Origin: Arthrobacter sp. QXT-31
GTDB taxonomy: Bacteria; Actinomycetota; Actinomycetes; Actinomycetales; Micrococcaceae
DNA length: 64,000 bases
Reading direction: 5' to 3'
NCBI RefSeq assembly: GCF_001969265.1
Contig: NZ_CP019304.1
Span: 4,836,001-4,900,000, forward strand
The notes beneath the pieces were generated by a model that worked only from the letters and a program-made list of their open reading frames with translations, had not been told where the DNA came from and did not search any database. Shown here in pieces: positions 51,480-59,988 of the stretch. The first letter of the stretch is position 1. Each line of letters starts with the position of its first letter. A program made the position numbers and the translations under genes.

Positions 51480-52064
51480 TCAGCCGGCGTTGACCGCCGG
51501 GTTGTTGACGCGTCCCCCCAAAGCGGCCCAAAGGTAGCGGATGGCTGCCTCCACGCCTTTGGTGTTGGCCCCGGCCAGGAGCTGCAGGACCAGGCCGTCC
51601 AACGCGGCGAAGGCAGCCTGGGCAGCACCCTCCTGCCCGCCGAAGCCGATCCGCTCCAGGCCGTCGGAGAGCGCCTGGATGTAGCTGTCGTAGAGATGCT
51701 GTACCGGTCCTGCCAGTTCGGGGCGCCGCCGCGATTCCAGGATCATTTCGTACTGGAAGATCTGGATGTCGGGATTGTCCTCGATCAGCGACAGGATGCT
51801 CCGGCAGAACTCGTCCTCGGTTGCAGGCAGCGCTTCCAGCCGTGACAGCCCGATCGACTGCTGCACGGACCATTCGAGTGCGGCCTCAATGAGGGCATCC
51901 CGCTTGCCGAAGTGGTGCACCACCAGCGTGTTGTTGACGCCGGCCTGTTCAGCAACTGCGCGGAACGTCAGGCCACGCAGCCCCTTTCGCGCCACCACAT
52001 GCACGGTCGCAGCCAGCAAGGCTTCCCGCCCTGTGCCGTATCCGCTGCGTCTCTGCCCGCTCAT
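51480..52064 (-). CDS. TetR-family regulator 1 of the amine cluster
   Basis: The 194-residue protein has an N-terminal helix-turn-helix (about 15-60; AATVHVVARKGLRGLTFRAVAEQAGVNNTLVVHHFGKRDALIEAAL) and an all-helical ligand domain (LVLQLLAGAN near 165). It is clearly paralogous to the regulator at 53891 (GLRGxTxRxVAxxAGVNxTLxxHHFG shared). It is divergent from the cupin/amine-oxidase operon and probably represses it through the palindrome at 52140-52159. An amine or its aldehyde is a likely inducer, inferred from context. Confidence 0.9.
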   Translation of the reverse strand: MSGQRRSGYGTGREALLAATVHVVARKGLRGLTFRAVAEQAGVNNTLVVHHFGKRDALIEAALEWSVQQSIGLSRLEALPATEDEFCRSILSLIEDNPDIQIFQYEMILESRRRPELAGPVQHLYDSYIQALSDGLERIGFGGQEGAAQAAFAALDGLVLQLLAGANTKGVEAAIRYLWAALGGRVNNPAVNAG

Positions 52065-52115
52065 GCCACCGATTGTAGCCGCCGGGGACGCGGTATTGAC
52101 TTCAAACCTCAGCAG

Positions 52116-52159
52116 ATGCTTAGCTGTGAGGCATCACACAACTAAGCATATGCATAGTT
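52116..52159. promoter_or_regulatory. Operator region for TetR regulator 1
   Basis: AACTAAGCATATGCATAGTT (52140-52159) is a near-perfect palindrome with core GCATATGC; only positions 6 and 15 break symmetry. An additional half-site, ATGCTTAGCT (52116-52125), matches the reverse complement of its left half at nine of ten positions, and a TGTGA...TCACA repeat (52125-52138) sits between. A related 20-mer is found at 54536. TTGACT (52096-52101) may be a -35 element for the plus-strand operon, but no convincing -10 follows at 17 bases. Confidence 0.6.
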
Positions 52160-52179
52160 GCCCCAGCCGAGGAGGATCC

Positions 52180-52533
52180 ATGCCCACGTCCACGAACGCC
52201 GTCGAATTCACCGTCCACGACGCCCATGACCCGCAGAAATACGAGCCGTTCGCCCTGGGCCAGGTCCAGTGGGTGCGGCGGCCCGGAGAGGGAGGCCGTC
52301 CCGCACTGTCCGCCGGCTTCTGGCACGTCACCACGGAAGAAGCCCCGGAACCGTTCGACCTGCTCATCGAGGCCGACGAAACCATCCACATCATCGAAGG
52401 GCACCTGCACATCGAGGTCGAGGGCGGTGACAGCTTCGACCTCACACCAGGTTCGGCCGCTTCCTTCAACAGGGGTGCGCAGACACGCTGGACCGTCGTC
52501 GAGGACACCACCGAGTTCTTCGTCTATTCCTGA
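52180..52533 (+). CDS. Cupin-domain protein
   Basis: The 117-residue single-domain cupin starts MPTSTNAVEFTVHD (GAGGAGGAT before the ATG). Motif 1-like FDLLIEADETIHIIEGHLHIEVEGGDSFDLTPG contains H and E ligands, and motif 2 is weak (AQTRWTVVEDTTEFFV). It is related to the DUF861/EutQ-type cupins, often linked to amine or ethanolamine catabolism. It may be a small-molecule binder or isomerase. It is the first gene of the operon ahead of the flavin amine oxidase, 33 bases away. Confidence 0.82.
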   Translation: MPTSTNAVEFTVHDAHDPQKYEPFALGQVQWVRRPGEGGRPALSAGFWHVTTEEAPEPFDLLIEADETIHIIEGHLHIEVEGGDSFDLTPGSAASFNRGAQTRWTVVEDTTEFFVYS

Positions 52534-52566
52534 CACGCCGAAAACCTGAACGCAGAAGGATGCATC

Positions 52567-53871
52567 GTGAGTGACACCACCCCCAACGCCGGGCAGACCG
52601 ACGTCGTCATTATTGGCGCCGGATTCGCCGGCCTGACCGCGGCCCGTGAATTGCGGCAGACTGGTTTGTCCGTAATCGTTCTTGAGGCCCGGGACCGGAT
52701 CGGCGGCCGGACCTGGCTTGATGACAGGCTTGGCCGTCCGCTGGAAATGGGCGGCACGTGGGTCCACTGGACCCAGCCCTACGTCTGGGCGGAAATGAAG
52801 CGCTACGGGATCGGCACCGTTCAAAGTCCGATCCCGGAAATGGCCTACTGGTGGGCGGACGGCGCCCGGCACACGGGCACACCCGACCAGCTGCTGAACG
52901 AAATCGACGGGCCAAACCGCCAGCTCGTGGAACAATCCCGTGAATACTTCCCCGAACCGTTCGCGCCGCTGGCCAGCCCCCGGATCCAGGAGATCGACGG
53001 CGTCTCCCTGCCCAAGAAAATCGCAGGCCTGCAGATCACGGATTACTCCAGGGACATCCTGGAATCCTTCTGGTCCCTGAACTTCAATGGCCCCATCGAC
53101 GACGCCGCCTTCACCCAGGCCCTGCGCTGGGTGGCACTCACCAACGGCGACTGGATGGTCAACTTCGAAGCCTGCGCCACTTTCAAGATCGAAGGAGGCA
53201 CCAGGAAGCTGATCAACGCCATCGCGGCCGGAACAGACGTTCGCCTCGGGAAGACTGTCTCGACCGTCAAGTCCACCGAGGGGACCACCGCCGTCATCTC
53301 CAGCGACGGCGAGGAATTCCACGCCGGCCATGTCATCTGCACGCTTCCCCTCGGAGCGATGGGCGCCACCGCATTCGACCCTCCCCTGCCCGCCGCCGCA
53401 CAGAGGGGTATCGGCGAGGGCCAGGTCTCCAAGGGCATCAAGGTCTGGATCACCGTCAAGGGGGAGGTCAAACCGTTCGTTGCCCTCGGCGCCGCGGAGT
53501 GGCCGCTGAACTTCGCCCAGGCTGAGTACGGCCAGGACGGCAGCACCATCCTCGTCGCCTTCGGACCCGACACCTCCCGCCTTGACGCCACCGATCTTCG
53601 GCAGGTCCAGGCCGCCCTCGACCTGCTCGCGCCGGACCTCGAAGTCCTGGACACCGCGAGCCACGACTGGACCAGTGACCCGCTCTCAGGCGAGACGTGG
53701 CCGATGCACCGGCCGGGTTTCCTGACGGAGTCCCTGGGCAGCTTCCAGCAGCCGCGCGGCAGCCTCCTGTTCGCAGGTTCGGACTACGCCAACGGCTGGG
53801 GCGGCTTCATCGACGGCGCCATTGAAAGCGGGCTGGAAGCAGCCCGGAGCATCGTGAACGCGCGCAGTTAG
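52567..53871 (+). CDS. Flavin-dependent monoamine oxidase
   Basis: The 434-residue protein has a GTG start after AGAAGGATGCATC. The Rossmann motif IIGAGFAGLTAARELRQTG (about 15-33) is followed by EARDRIGGRTW, and the C-terminal FAD segment is LFAGSDYANGWGGFIDGAIESGLEAA. It belongs to the amine oxidase family (putrescine/tyramine-type MAO). It should oxidise a primary amine to an aldehyde with H2O2 and ammonia released. No Cys is seen near the position used for covalent FAD in mammalian MAO, so FAD is probably noncovalent. The downstream aldehyde dehydrogenase would take the product. Confidence 0.9.
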   Translation: MSDTTPNAGQTDVVIIGAGFAGLTAARELRQTGLSVIVLEARDRIGGRTWLDDRLGRPLEMGGTWVHWTQPYVWAEMKRYGIGTVQSPIPEMAYWWADGARHTGTPDQLLNEIDGPNRQLVEQSREYFPEPFAPLASPRIQEIDGVSLPKKIAGLQITDYSRDILESFWSLNFNGPIDDAAFTQALRWVALTNGDWMVNFEACATFKIEGGTRKLINAIAAGTDVRLGKTVSTVKSTEGTTAVISSDGEEFHAGHVICTLPLGAMGATAFDPPLPAAAQRGIGEGQVSKGIKVWITVKGEVKPFVALGAAEWPLNFAQAEYGQDGSTILVAFGPDTSRLDATDLRQVQAALDLLAPDLEVLDTASHDWTSDPLSGETWPMHRPGFLTESLGSFQQPRGSLLFAGSDYANGWGGFIDGAIESGLEAARSIVNARS

Positions 53872-53872
53872 C

Positions 53873-53906
53873 CGCCGCCTTAAGCAGCCACTAAGGGCCG
53901 GCGGCG
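53873..53906. terminator. Possible bidirectional terminator
   Basis: CGCCGCC (53873-53879) pairs with GGCGGCG (53900-53906) across a 20-base loop, between the convergent amine-oxidase and TetR genes; the right arm lies inside the end of the TetR gene. There is no T tract. Weak support. Confidence 0.25.
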
Positions 53907-54484
53907 TTCGCGCCGCTGGCCGTGGCCGAGCGTTCAAGGAGCCTTCCGACCTGAATGACGGCGGCCCGGATCTTTGCAGGATTCCCGAAGGTGAGGAATT
54001 GCAGCATCAGTCCGTCGAGCGCGGCAAAAATAGCTCGGGAAAGTTCCTCATCCATATCGAGCGAACGGGCGCGGAGGGCCGCTTCAACAGTGGAGATGTA
54101 GTTGTCGTAAAGACGGTCCAGAAGTGCCCTGAGCTCCGGCTTCCGCCGCGCCTCAAGAAGCATCTCGAACTGGAATAGCTGCAGCTCCGGCTCGGCGGAC
54201 ACCGTGTCCAGGAGGGCGTCAGCGAACCGCTCATCGAAATCGGCCACTCGCGCAAGCCCGGTCTCATCAATGGACCGCTGCACGGCCCACTCAAGTGTGG
54301 CTGCCAGCAAACCTTCGATCGAACCGAAGTGGTGCGTGATCAGCGTGTGGTTCACCCCCGCCCGCCCGGCAACAGAACGGTAGGTAACGCCCCGCAGGCC
54401 CTTCTCCGCAACAACGTCGACGACGGCGGCCAGCAGGGCGTCGCGGCCATCACCGTAAGGCAACCGTTGGGACTCCAGGCTCAT
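53891..54484 (-). CDS. TetR-family regulator 2 of the amine cluster
   Basis: The 197-residue protein has an N-terminal helix-turn-helix (about 18-62; GLRGVTYRSVAGRAGVNHTLITHHFGSIEGLLAATLEWAV). Its ligand domain shares QLFQFEMLLEARRKPELRALLDRLYDNYIS with regulator 1 (IFQYEMILESRRRPEL). Recognition helices differ at a few positions (NNTLVVHHF versus NHTLITHHF), so both may bind the same operator family. It is divergent from the APC permease operon and probably represses it through 54536-54555. Confidence 0.9.
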   Translation of the reverse strand: MSLESQRLPYGDGRDALLAAVVDVVAEKGLRGVTYRSVAGRAGVNHTLITHHFGSIEGLLAATLEWAVQRSIDETGLARVADFDERFADALLDTVSAEPELQLFQFEMLLEARRKPELRALLDRLYDNYISTVEAALRARSLDMDEELSRAIFAALDGLMLQFLTFGNPAKIRAAVIQVGRLLERSATASGANAAGP

Positions 54485-54524
54485 AACCCGATTCTAGCCC
54501 CGGCAGAAGGCCGTTCCGGGAGCC

Positions 54525-54555
54525 TTGACGCTCCAAACTAAACACTTGTATAGTT
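54525..54555 (+). promoter_or_regulatory. Promoter and operator upstream of the permease operon
   Basis: TTGACG (54525-54530) and TATAGT (54549-54554) are separated by 18 bases and make a good sigma-70-type promoter pointing at the permease. The 20-mer AACTAAACACTTGTATAGTT (54536-54555) covers the spacer and -10 box. It fits AACTAARCAYWTGYATAGTT together with the site at 52140. A TetR dimer bound here would block RNA polymerase directly, consistent with repression by the divergent TetR regulator 2. Confidence 0.65.
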
Positions 54556-54698
54556 TTCTTCGTGATACGGCTCACGTGCCGCTCATCACCATCACTTCCA
54601 CCGGGAGACGCGCACGAGGGGGTGCGCGCCAACCGGAACACATACGTATTCACGAGGCATGACTTTCTGTGTCCCTGCCCTGGCGAAAGAGCCACATC

Positions 54699-56138
54699 AT
54701 GAATCAACAAACCGGACAGATCCCCGCCAACGAGGAAACCACTGTCAGCACTGCCCGCCTCCGGCCGAACAAGCTGGGTGTCATGGCGGTGGCCTTCTTT
54801 GCCATCGCTGCTGCCGCCCCGATGGCGGCCGTCGTCGGGGCCAGCCCGGTCCTTTTCGCGGCCAGCGGACCGGGAACCCCTGTCATCTACGTCATCGCGG
54901 CACTGCTCGTTGCCCTGTTTTCCGTGGGGTATCTCAGGATGAGCCACAGCATCACCAACGCCGGCGGATTCGTCGCCTACATTGCCAGGGGGCTTGGCAC
55001 GAAGTGGGCCACCGGTGGCGCGGGAATCGCCATCCTGACCTACGTCAGCCTGCAGGTGGGGCTCTGGTCGCAGTTCGGCGTGTTCGCCCAGCAACTCGTT
55101 GAGAATTTGACGGGGCTGGGCCTGCAAGCATTCTTCTGGATCGTCGTCGTGCTGTCGCTGGCCACTGCCCTGACCATGAAGGGGGTGGATGCCAGCCTGA
55201 AAGTGCTGGGCGTACTGATCATGGGCGAAACCCTTGTGGTGGCCGCACTTGTCGTCTCCCTTGTCGCCCAGAACGGCTTCGGAATCTTCACTTTCGACGG
55301 GTTCACGAGCGAAAGCATCGTGGGGCCAGGGCTCGGCATCTCGCTGCTGTTTGCCTTTGCCTGCTTCACAAGCTTCGAAGCCACAGTGGTTTTCGCCGAG
55401 GAGGCCGTGAACCCGCGAAAGACGATTCCGCGCGCGGCCTATCTGGTCATCGCCTTCGTCGGCTTCTTCTACCTGGTCTCAACGTGGGCCATCAGCGGAG
55501 CGATCGGCATCGACCGGGTCCAGAACGAAGCCGCGGCTGACCCGGCGGGCATGATCTTCGACCTCGCCCAAACCAGTGCCGGTTCCTGGCTCAGCCTCGC
55601 GATGCAGATCCTCGTCGTCACCAGCTTCATCGCCATGATGCTGGGGCTGGCCAACATGTTTGCCCGGTACCTCTTCGCCCTCGGACGCGCCGGAACGCTG
55701 CCGGCAAAACTGGCATCAGTCTCCAGGACCGGGGCACCGACCTTCGCAGGGTTCATCAACGGCATCGTGGTCCTGGCCATCATCAGCGCTTTCCTGATCA
55801 CGGGGGCCGACCCCATCACCACCGTCTTCGCTTGGTTCGTCGCCCTCGGGACCGCCGGTTTCATCAGCATCCTCCTGCTGACATCTGCCGCGATCATCGT
55901 CTTCTTCGCCAAGCAGAAGATGCGCGACAACCTGTGGGTGACCGTCATTGCGCCCGTTCTGTCCTTCGTTTCATTCATCGTCATCGGGTACCTGACCCTG
56001 GACAACTACGATGCCCTCCTCGGCGGCGCCGGCGGTGTTGCCCGCTGGCTCCTCCTGGGCATCCCACTCGTCCTCATTGCAGGAATAGCCCGCGGCGCCC
56101 GGAAACCGTCAATCGACTATGCCTCCGAGATCGTCTGA
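54699..56138 (+). CDS. APC-family amino acid/amine permease
   Basis: The 479-residue protein is started at the ATG giving MNQQTGQIPANEETTVST; a GTG ten codons upstream is an alternative. It has about twelve transmembrane helices. APC signatures include NKLGVMAVAFFAIAAAAPMAAVVG, YISMSH-like SVGYLRMSHSITNAGGFVAYIARGLG and FTSFEATVVFAEEAVNPRKTIPRAAY. It imports an amino acid or amine. The neighbouring amine oxidase, MoaF and aldehyde dehydrogenase suggest that the substrate is the amine they degrade. About 160 bases of leader separate it from its promoter. Confidence 0.9.
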   Translation: MNQQTGQIPANEETTVSTARLRPNKLGVMAVAFFAIAAAAPMAAVVGASPVLFAASGPGTPVIYVIAALLVALFSVGYLRMSHSITNAGGFVAYIARGLGTKWATGGAGIAILTYVSLQVGLWSQFGVFAQQLVENLTGLGLQAFFWIVVVLSLATALTMKGVDASLKVLGVLIMGETLVVAALVVSLVAQNGFGIFTFDGFTSESIVGPGLGISLLFAFACFTSFEATVVFAEEAVNPRKTIPRAAYLVIAFVGFFYLVSTWAISGAIGIDRVQNEAAADPAGMIFDLAQTSAGSWLSLAMQILVVTSFIAMMLGLANMFARYLFALGRAGTLPAKLASVSRTGAPTFAGFINGIVVLAIISAFLITGADPITTVFAWFVALGTAGFISILLLTSAAIIVFFAKQKMRDNLWVTVIAPVLSFVSFIVIGYLTLDNYDALLGGAGGVARWLLLGIPLVLIAGIARGARKPSIDYASEIV

Positions 56139-56203
56139 CGCCAGTAATCCCGCCGCATTAACCAGCCAATTCAGCCAGAATCGCCATCAGCCAAAGGAAT
56201 ACC

Positions 56204-57007
56204 ATGACCACAACCGACATTCAGGATTTTGTACCCGAAAACGAGTGGCCCTCCGTGTCCACCATGCTCGACGGATTCGGAGACCAAACCCTGCCCGCAT
56301 CCGCGGCCCTGACCGGAAAGGTACTGCGCCTGCCCGCTGACGGAGCCCAGACAACCGTATACAGCTTCCATGATGCACATTCCCTGACGTGGACCGCTGC
56401 AGGCCGCGAGGGGGAAGAGGCCGGCGCAGCCAGGTACAAGGCCATTGAGGCACGTCCCGGGATCTTCATCATCGACTTCGTCGCGGGTGAAGGGCACCGG
56501 GCCGAAAATGTCACCATCGTCCTCGACAGCAACACCGGCGCCGTCACAACAGCCGTCAGTTCCTTCATCGGGGAAGGGGGCAAGATCCGCAGCACCACCA
56601 GATTCAGCCACGGAAACGCGGAGGGCTCAACGGCACTTCACGCGCGTTCCACGGGGCTGGTGGGCAAGCGTATCTACTACCGCTACAGCGACGTTGAAAC
56701 GTACGAACACATTTACCTGAACGCGGGCACCTTCACGTGGCACTGCCTGCGCGGGGGTGAGGCCGGCCTCGCCGACACGGACCGCTGCATGACGTTCGAC
56801 GTCGGCGACGACCTCTACCTGTTCTTCTGGACCGAAAAGGTCATGACAGTTGAGGCGGTCCTGCTCATCGACCTAAGGGAGCAACGCTCAATTGGACGGA
56901 TGTTCGGCTGGGACGAACCAGCGGCCGAGCCCGTTGTGCTGCCCTTCAATTCCCGGCTCACGGTCCTTAACAGCACCGAGTACCCGCGCGACAACCACAA
57001 GCACTAA
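56204..57007 (+). CDS. moaF: MoaF family protein (monoamine regulon)
   Basis: The 267-residue protein has an AAAGGAATACC ribosome binding site. It has two tandem lipocalin-like beta modules; typical MoaF blocks are NEWPSVSTMLDGFGDQTLPAS, IFIIDFVAGEGHRAENVTIVLD, LVGKRIYYRYSDVETYEHIYLNAGTFTWHCLRGG and YLFFWTEKVMTVEAVLLIDL. The moaF gene was named from the monoamine (tyramine oxidase) regulon of Klebsiella, and despite the common label it is not a molybdenum-cofactor enzyme by demonstrated chemistry. It probably binds an amine-derived ligand. It sits between the permease and the aldehyde dehydrogenase in one operon. Confidence 0.9.
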   Translation: MTTTDIQDFVPENEWPSVSTMLDGFGDQTLPASAALTGKVLRLPADGAQTTVYSFHDAHSLTWTAAGREGEEAGAARYKAIEARPGIFIIDFVAGEGHRAENVTIVLDSNTGAVTTAVSSFIGEGGKIRSTTRFSHGNAEGSTALHARSTGLVGKRIYYRYSDVETYEHIYLNAGTFTWHCLRGGEAGLADTDRCMTFDVGDDLYLFFWTEKVMTVEAVLLIDLREQRSIGRMFGWDEPAAEPVVLPFNSRLTVLNSTEYPRDNHKH

Positions 57008-57017
57008 GGAGTACCTC

Positions 57018-58419
57018 TTGGAAACCTACGATGCCCTCCTCGCGTCCGTCACCGCCGGTCCCGGCCAGGAGAGCCGGACCATCTTCGACCCCGCTACCGG
57101 CGGCGTGGTCGGCGAGGCACCGGTCCACACCATCGAAGACCTCGAAACCGCGGTAGCGGCAGCGGCCGCCGCCCAGCCCGCACTGGGCCACGACGCCCGC
57201 TCCGCCGCGCTGCTCAAGGCAGCCGACGCCGTCGAACGCTCCGCCGAGGAACTCGCCCAGCTCCTCTCCCGCGAGCAGGGCAAACCCCTCAACGGCCCCA
57301 ACGCCCGCTTCGAAGTCGGCGCCTGCGCCGCCTGGCTCCGCGCCACCGCCGCCACCGATCTCACCCCCGAAGTCGTCGTCGACGACGGCGAAACCTACGC
57401 CGAACTCCACTACAAGCCCATCGGCGTCGTCGGCGCGATCGGCCCGTGGAACTGGCCCATGATGATCACCATCTGGCAGATCGCCCCCGCCCTGCGGATG
57501 GGCAACACCGCCGTCGTCAAACCCTCCAAAATGACCCCGCTCTCCGTCCTGGCCCTGATCAAGGTCCTCAACGAAGAACTCCCCGACGGCGTCCTGCACG
57601 TCATCTCCGGAGACCGCGAAGTCGGCGCCCGCCTCGCCGAACACCCCGCCGTCGGCAAAATCATGTTCACCGGCTCCACCGCCGGCGGCAAAGCGATCAT
57701 CCGCTCCTCCGCCGATACCGTCAAACGCCTCACCCTGGAACTGGGCGGCAACGACGCCGGCATCGTCCTGCCCGACGCCGACCCCAAAACCATCGCCACC
57801 GACCTGTTCTGGGGCGCCTTCCTCAACACCGGCCAGACCTGCGCCGCACTCAAGCGCCTCTACGTCCACGACACCATCTACGACGCCGTCTGCGAAGAAC
57901 TCACCCACGTCGCCAACCATGCCCATGGGTGTGGGCCTGGACGAGAACAACGTCCTCGGCCCCCTGCAGAACAAGGCCCAGTACGACATCGTCGCCAACC
58001 TCGTCCAAGCCGCCAAGGACTCCGGCGCCCGGATCCTGACCGGCGGCAACCCCGACCCGGGCCAGCCCGGCTACTTCTACCCCACCACCCTCGTGACCGA
58101 CATCGACAACACCAACCCCCTCGTCACCGAAGAACAGTTCGGCCCGGCCCTGCCCATCATCCGCTACAGCACCATTGACGAAGCGGTGGAGATGGCCAAC
58201 GCCCTCGACGTCGGACTCGGCGCCTCCGTCTGGTCCCCCAACCTCCCCGCCGCCCGCGAAGTCGCCGCCCGCATCCAGGCCGGCACCGTCTGGATCAACA
58301 AACACGGCGCCGTCGACCCCCGCGTCCCCTTCGGCGGAGCCAAACAATCCGGCTACGGCCTCGAATTCGGCGTCGAAGGCCTCAAACACCTCGGCATCCC
58401 CCAGGTCATCAACGGCTGA
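57018..58419 (+). pseudogene. NAD-dependent aldehyde dehydrogenase, frameshifted
   Basis: The frame opens at TTG (57018, AGGAG six bases upstream): METYDALLASVTAG. It holds GPWNWPMMITIWQIAP, catalytic Glu in LTLELGGNDAGI (about 241) and Cys275 in NTGQTCAALKR, then stops making sense after CEELTHVAN. The continuing homology, MPMGVGLDENNVLGPLQNKAQYDIV...VPFGGAKQSGYGLEFG, is in another frame from about 57919 to 58419. The protein would be whole if two bases (a GC, giving N-A-M-P-M-G) were restored at about 57916. This is either a true disabling mutation or a sequencing/assembly error. The intact enzyme would oxidise the amine-derived aldehyde to the acid. Codon third positions are very C-rich. 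Confidence 0.85.
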
Positions 58420-58612
58420 CCCCACAGCGCAACACAGGAGCCGCCCTCGCCACCCGCGACGGCGGCTCCCCCCGTTCGGTGCCCCCTATGTAGGGACCCG
58501 GCCAATGTCCCGCCGGCCCCCTTGTTGGGACCCCACAAAATCTTGCCCCCGGTAGGGAATTAGCGTCGGTTCGGAGGAATATCCGCAGCCATCACACGCA
58601 AAGGACCCATCA

Positions 58613-59662
58613 ATGACGATTCAGGCAAACGCGGGCGAGACCACAAGCCACGCGACCATCCCGGGCACCTTCCCCATCCTGGAAACCGCCCGGCAGCAGG
58701 TCCTCGAGGAGGGCATCGGGCTCACCCAATCACAGCTCGAGGAGGTGCTGCGCCTTCCGGATGAGGCCCTTCCCGCGGCCCTGCAACTGGCCCACGAGGT
58801 ACGGCTCAGGCACTGCGGGGAGGACGTCGAGGTGGAGGGCATCATCTCCATCAAGACCGGCGGCTGCCCGGAGGACTGCCACTTCTGCAGCCAGTCCGGA
58901 CTGTTCGACTCCCCCGTCCGTGGCGTCTGGCTGGACATCCCCGAACTGGTCAAGGCCGCGAAGGAAACCGCCGCCACCGGCGCCACCGAGTTCTGCATCG
59001 TCGCCGCCGTCCGCGGCCCCGACATCAAGCTCATGAACCAGATCAAGTTCGCGATCGACCGCATCAACGAAGAGGTCGAGATCAACATTGCCTGCTCGCT
59101 GGGGATGCTGACCCAGCGCCAGGTGGACCAGCTGGCCGAATGGGGCGTGCACCGCTACAACCACAACCTGGAGACGGCCCGCAGCTACTTCCCGGAAGTC
59201 GTCACGACCCACACCTATGAAGAGCGGCTGGACACCTGCAACATGGTCAAGGCAGCCGGCATGGAACTGTGCTGCGGCGCGCTGATCGGCATGGGCGAAA
59301 GCCTTGAACAGCGCGCCGAACTCGCCGCCCAGCTCGCAGCCCTGGAACCGCACGAGGTTCCGCTGAACTTCCTCAACCCCCGGCCCGGCACGCCGCTGGA
59401 AAACCAGGGCATCATGGACGGCAAGGATGCCCTGCGCGCCATCGCCGCGTTCCGCTTGGCCATGCCCCGCACCGTCCTGCGCTACGCCGGCGGCCGCGAA
59501 CTCACCCTCGGCGACCTCGGCACGCGCGACGGCCTCCTCGGCGGCATCAATGCCGTGATCGTCGGCAACTACCTCACCACGTTGGGGCGCCCGGCGACAG
59601 CCGACCTGAACCTGCTGGTCGAGCTGAACATGCCCATCAAGGAACTCCAGAAGACGCTGTGA
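58613..59662 (+). CDS. bioB: Biotin synthase
   Basis: The 349-residue radical-SAM enzyme has the CxxxCxxC cluster motif at C85, C89 and C92 ([13 protein letters not shown]), followed by [28 protein letters not shown] and [13 protein letters not shown]. It inserts sulfur into dethiobiotin to give biotin, with an auxiliary [2Fe-2S] cluster. It is the first gene of the bio operon, with a 190-base upstream gap in which I see no clear BirA/BioR-type palindrome. The stop overlaps the next start (GTGA). Confidence 0.96.
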   Translation: MTIQANAGETTSHATIPGTFPILETARQQVLEEGIGLTQSQLEEVLRLPDEALPAALQLAHEVRLRHCGEDVEVEGIISIKTGGCPEDCHFCSQSGLFDSPVRGVWLDIPELVKAAKETAATGATEFCIVAAVRGPDIKLMNQIKFAIDRINEEVEINIACSLGMLTQRQVDQLAEWGVHRYNHNLETARSYFPEVVTTHTYEERLDTCNMVKAAGMELCCGALIGMGESLEQRAELAAQLAALEPHEVPLNFLNPRPGTPLENQGIMDGKDALRAIAAFRLAMPRTVLRYAGGRELTLGDLGTRDGLLGGINAVIVGNYLTTLGRPATADLNLLVELNMPIKELQKTL

Positions 59663-59988
59663 TCCCCAACCGCCCCCTAACCTCGCAAGGCCCCACCGGC
59701 TCCCAGCCTTCGCAAGCTCAGGCCGGGGCCCTCGCCGGCGTGGGCCCACGGCCAGGGAACCCTGCGGTCGTGGCCCCAGGTTTCGCCGGCCCGGTCTTTT
59801 GCGGGCACTGCGGTGAGCCGTACGACGGCGGCGGCGGGCCGCCGTCGGACGCCCACCTCCAGTGCGGCGAACGGCTCGCCATGGAACCGCCCCGCTACTG
59901 CACCGGCTGCAGGCGCCGGATGAAGGTCCAGGTCACGCCGCTGGGCTGGTCCGCCGAATGTTCCCGGCACGGGGTGCTGGTCCCGTGA
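59659..59988 (+). CDS. bsaP: Biotin synthase auxiliary protein-like zinc-ribbon protein
   Basis: The 109-residue protein has a GTG start overlapping the bioB stop. A Pro/Gly-rich N-terminus precedes cysteine pairs: [13 protein letters not shown], the C in [21 protein letters not shown] and the C in AECSRHG. Position directly after bioB and the Cys pattern match the small actinobacterial protein described as biotin synthase auxiliary protein (BsaP), which supports BioB, probably via an iron-sulfur cluster. Identification is from memory of the family. The stop overlaps the bioA start (GTGA). Confidence 0.72.
   Translation: MIPNRPLTSQGPTGSQPSQAQAGALAGVGPRPGNPAVVAPGFAGPVFCGHCGEPYDGGGGPPSDAHLQCGERLAMEPPRYCTGCRRRMKVQVTPLGWSAECSRHGVLVP

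Noticed and set aside
52120..53664. Minus-strand 514-codon frame opposite the cupin and amine oxidase
   Set aside because: It is antisense to two clear genes and crosses the operator palindrome. It is a codon-bias artefact.
58420..58612. Search for a biotin repressor palindrome upstream of bioB
   Set aside because: I found no convincing dyad of the BirA or BioR type by eye, so none is annotated.
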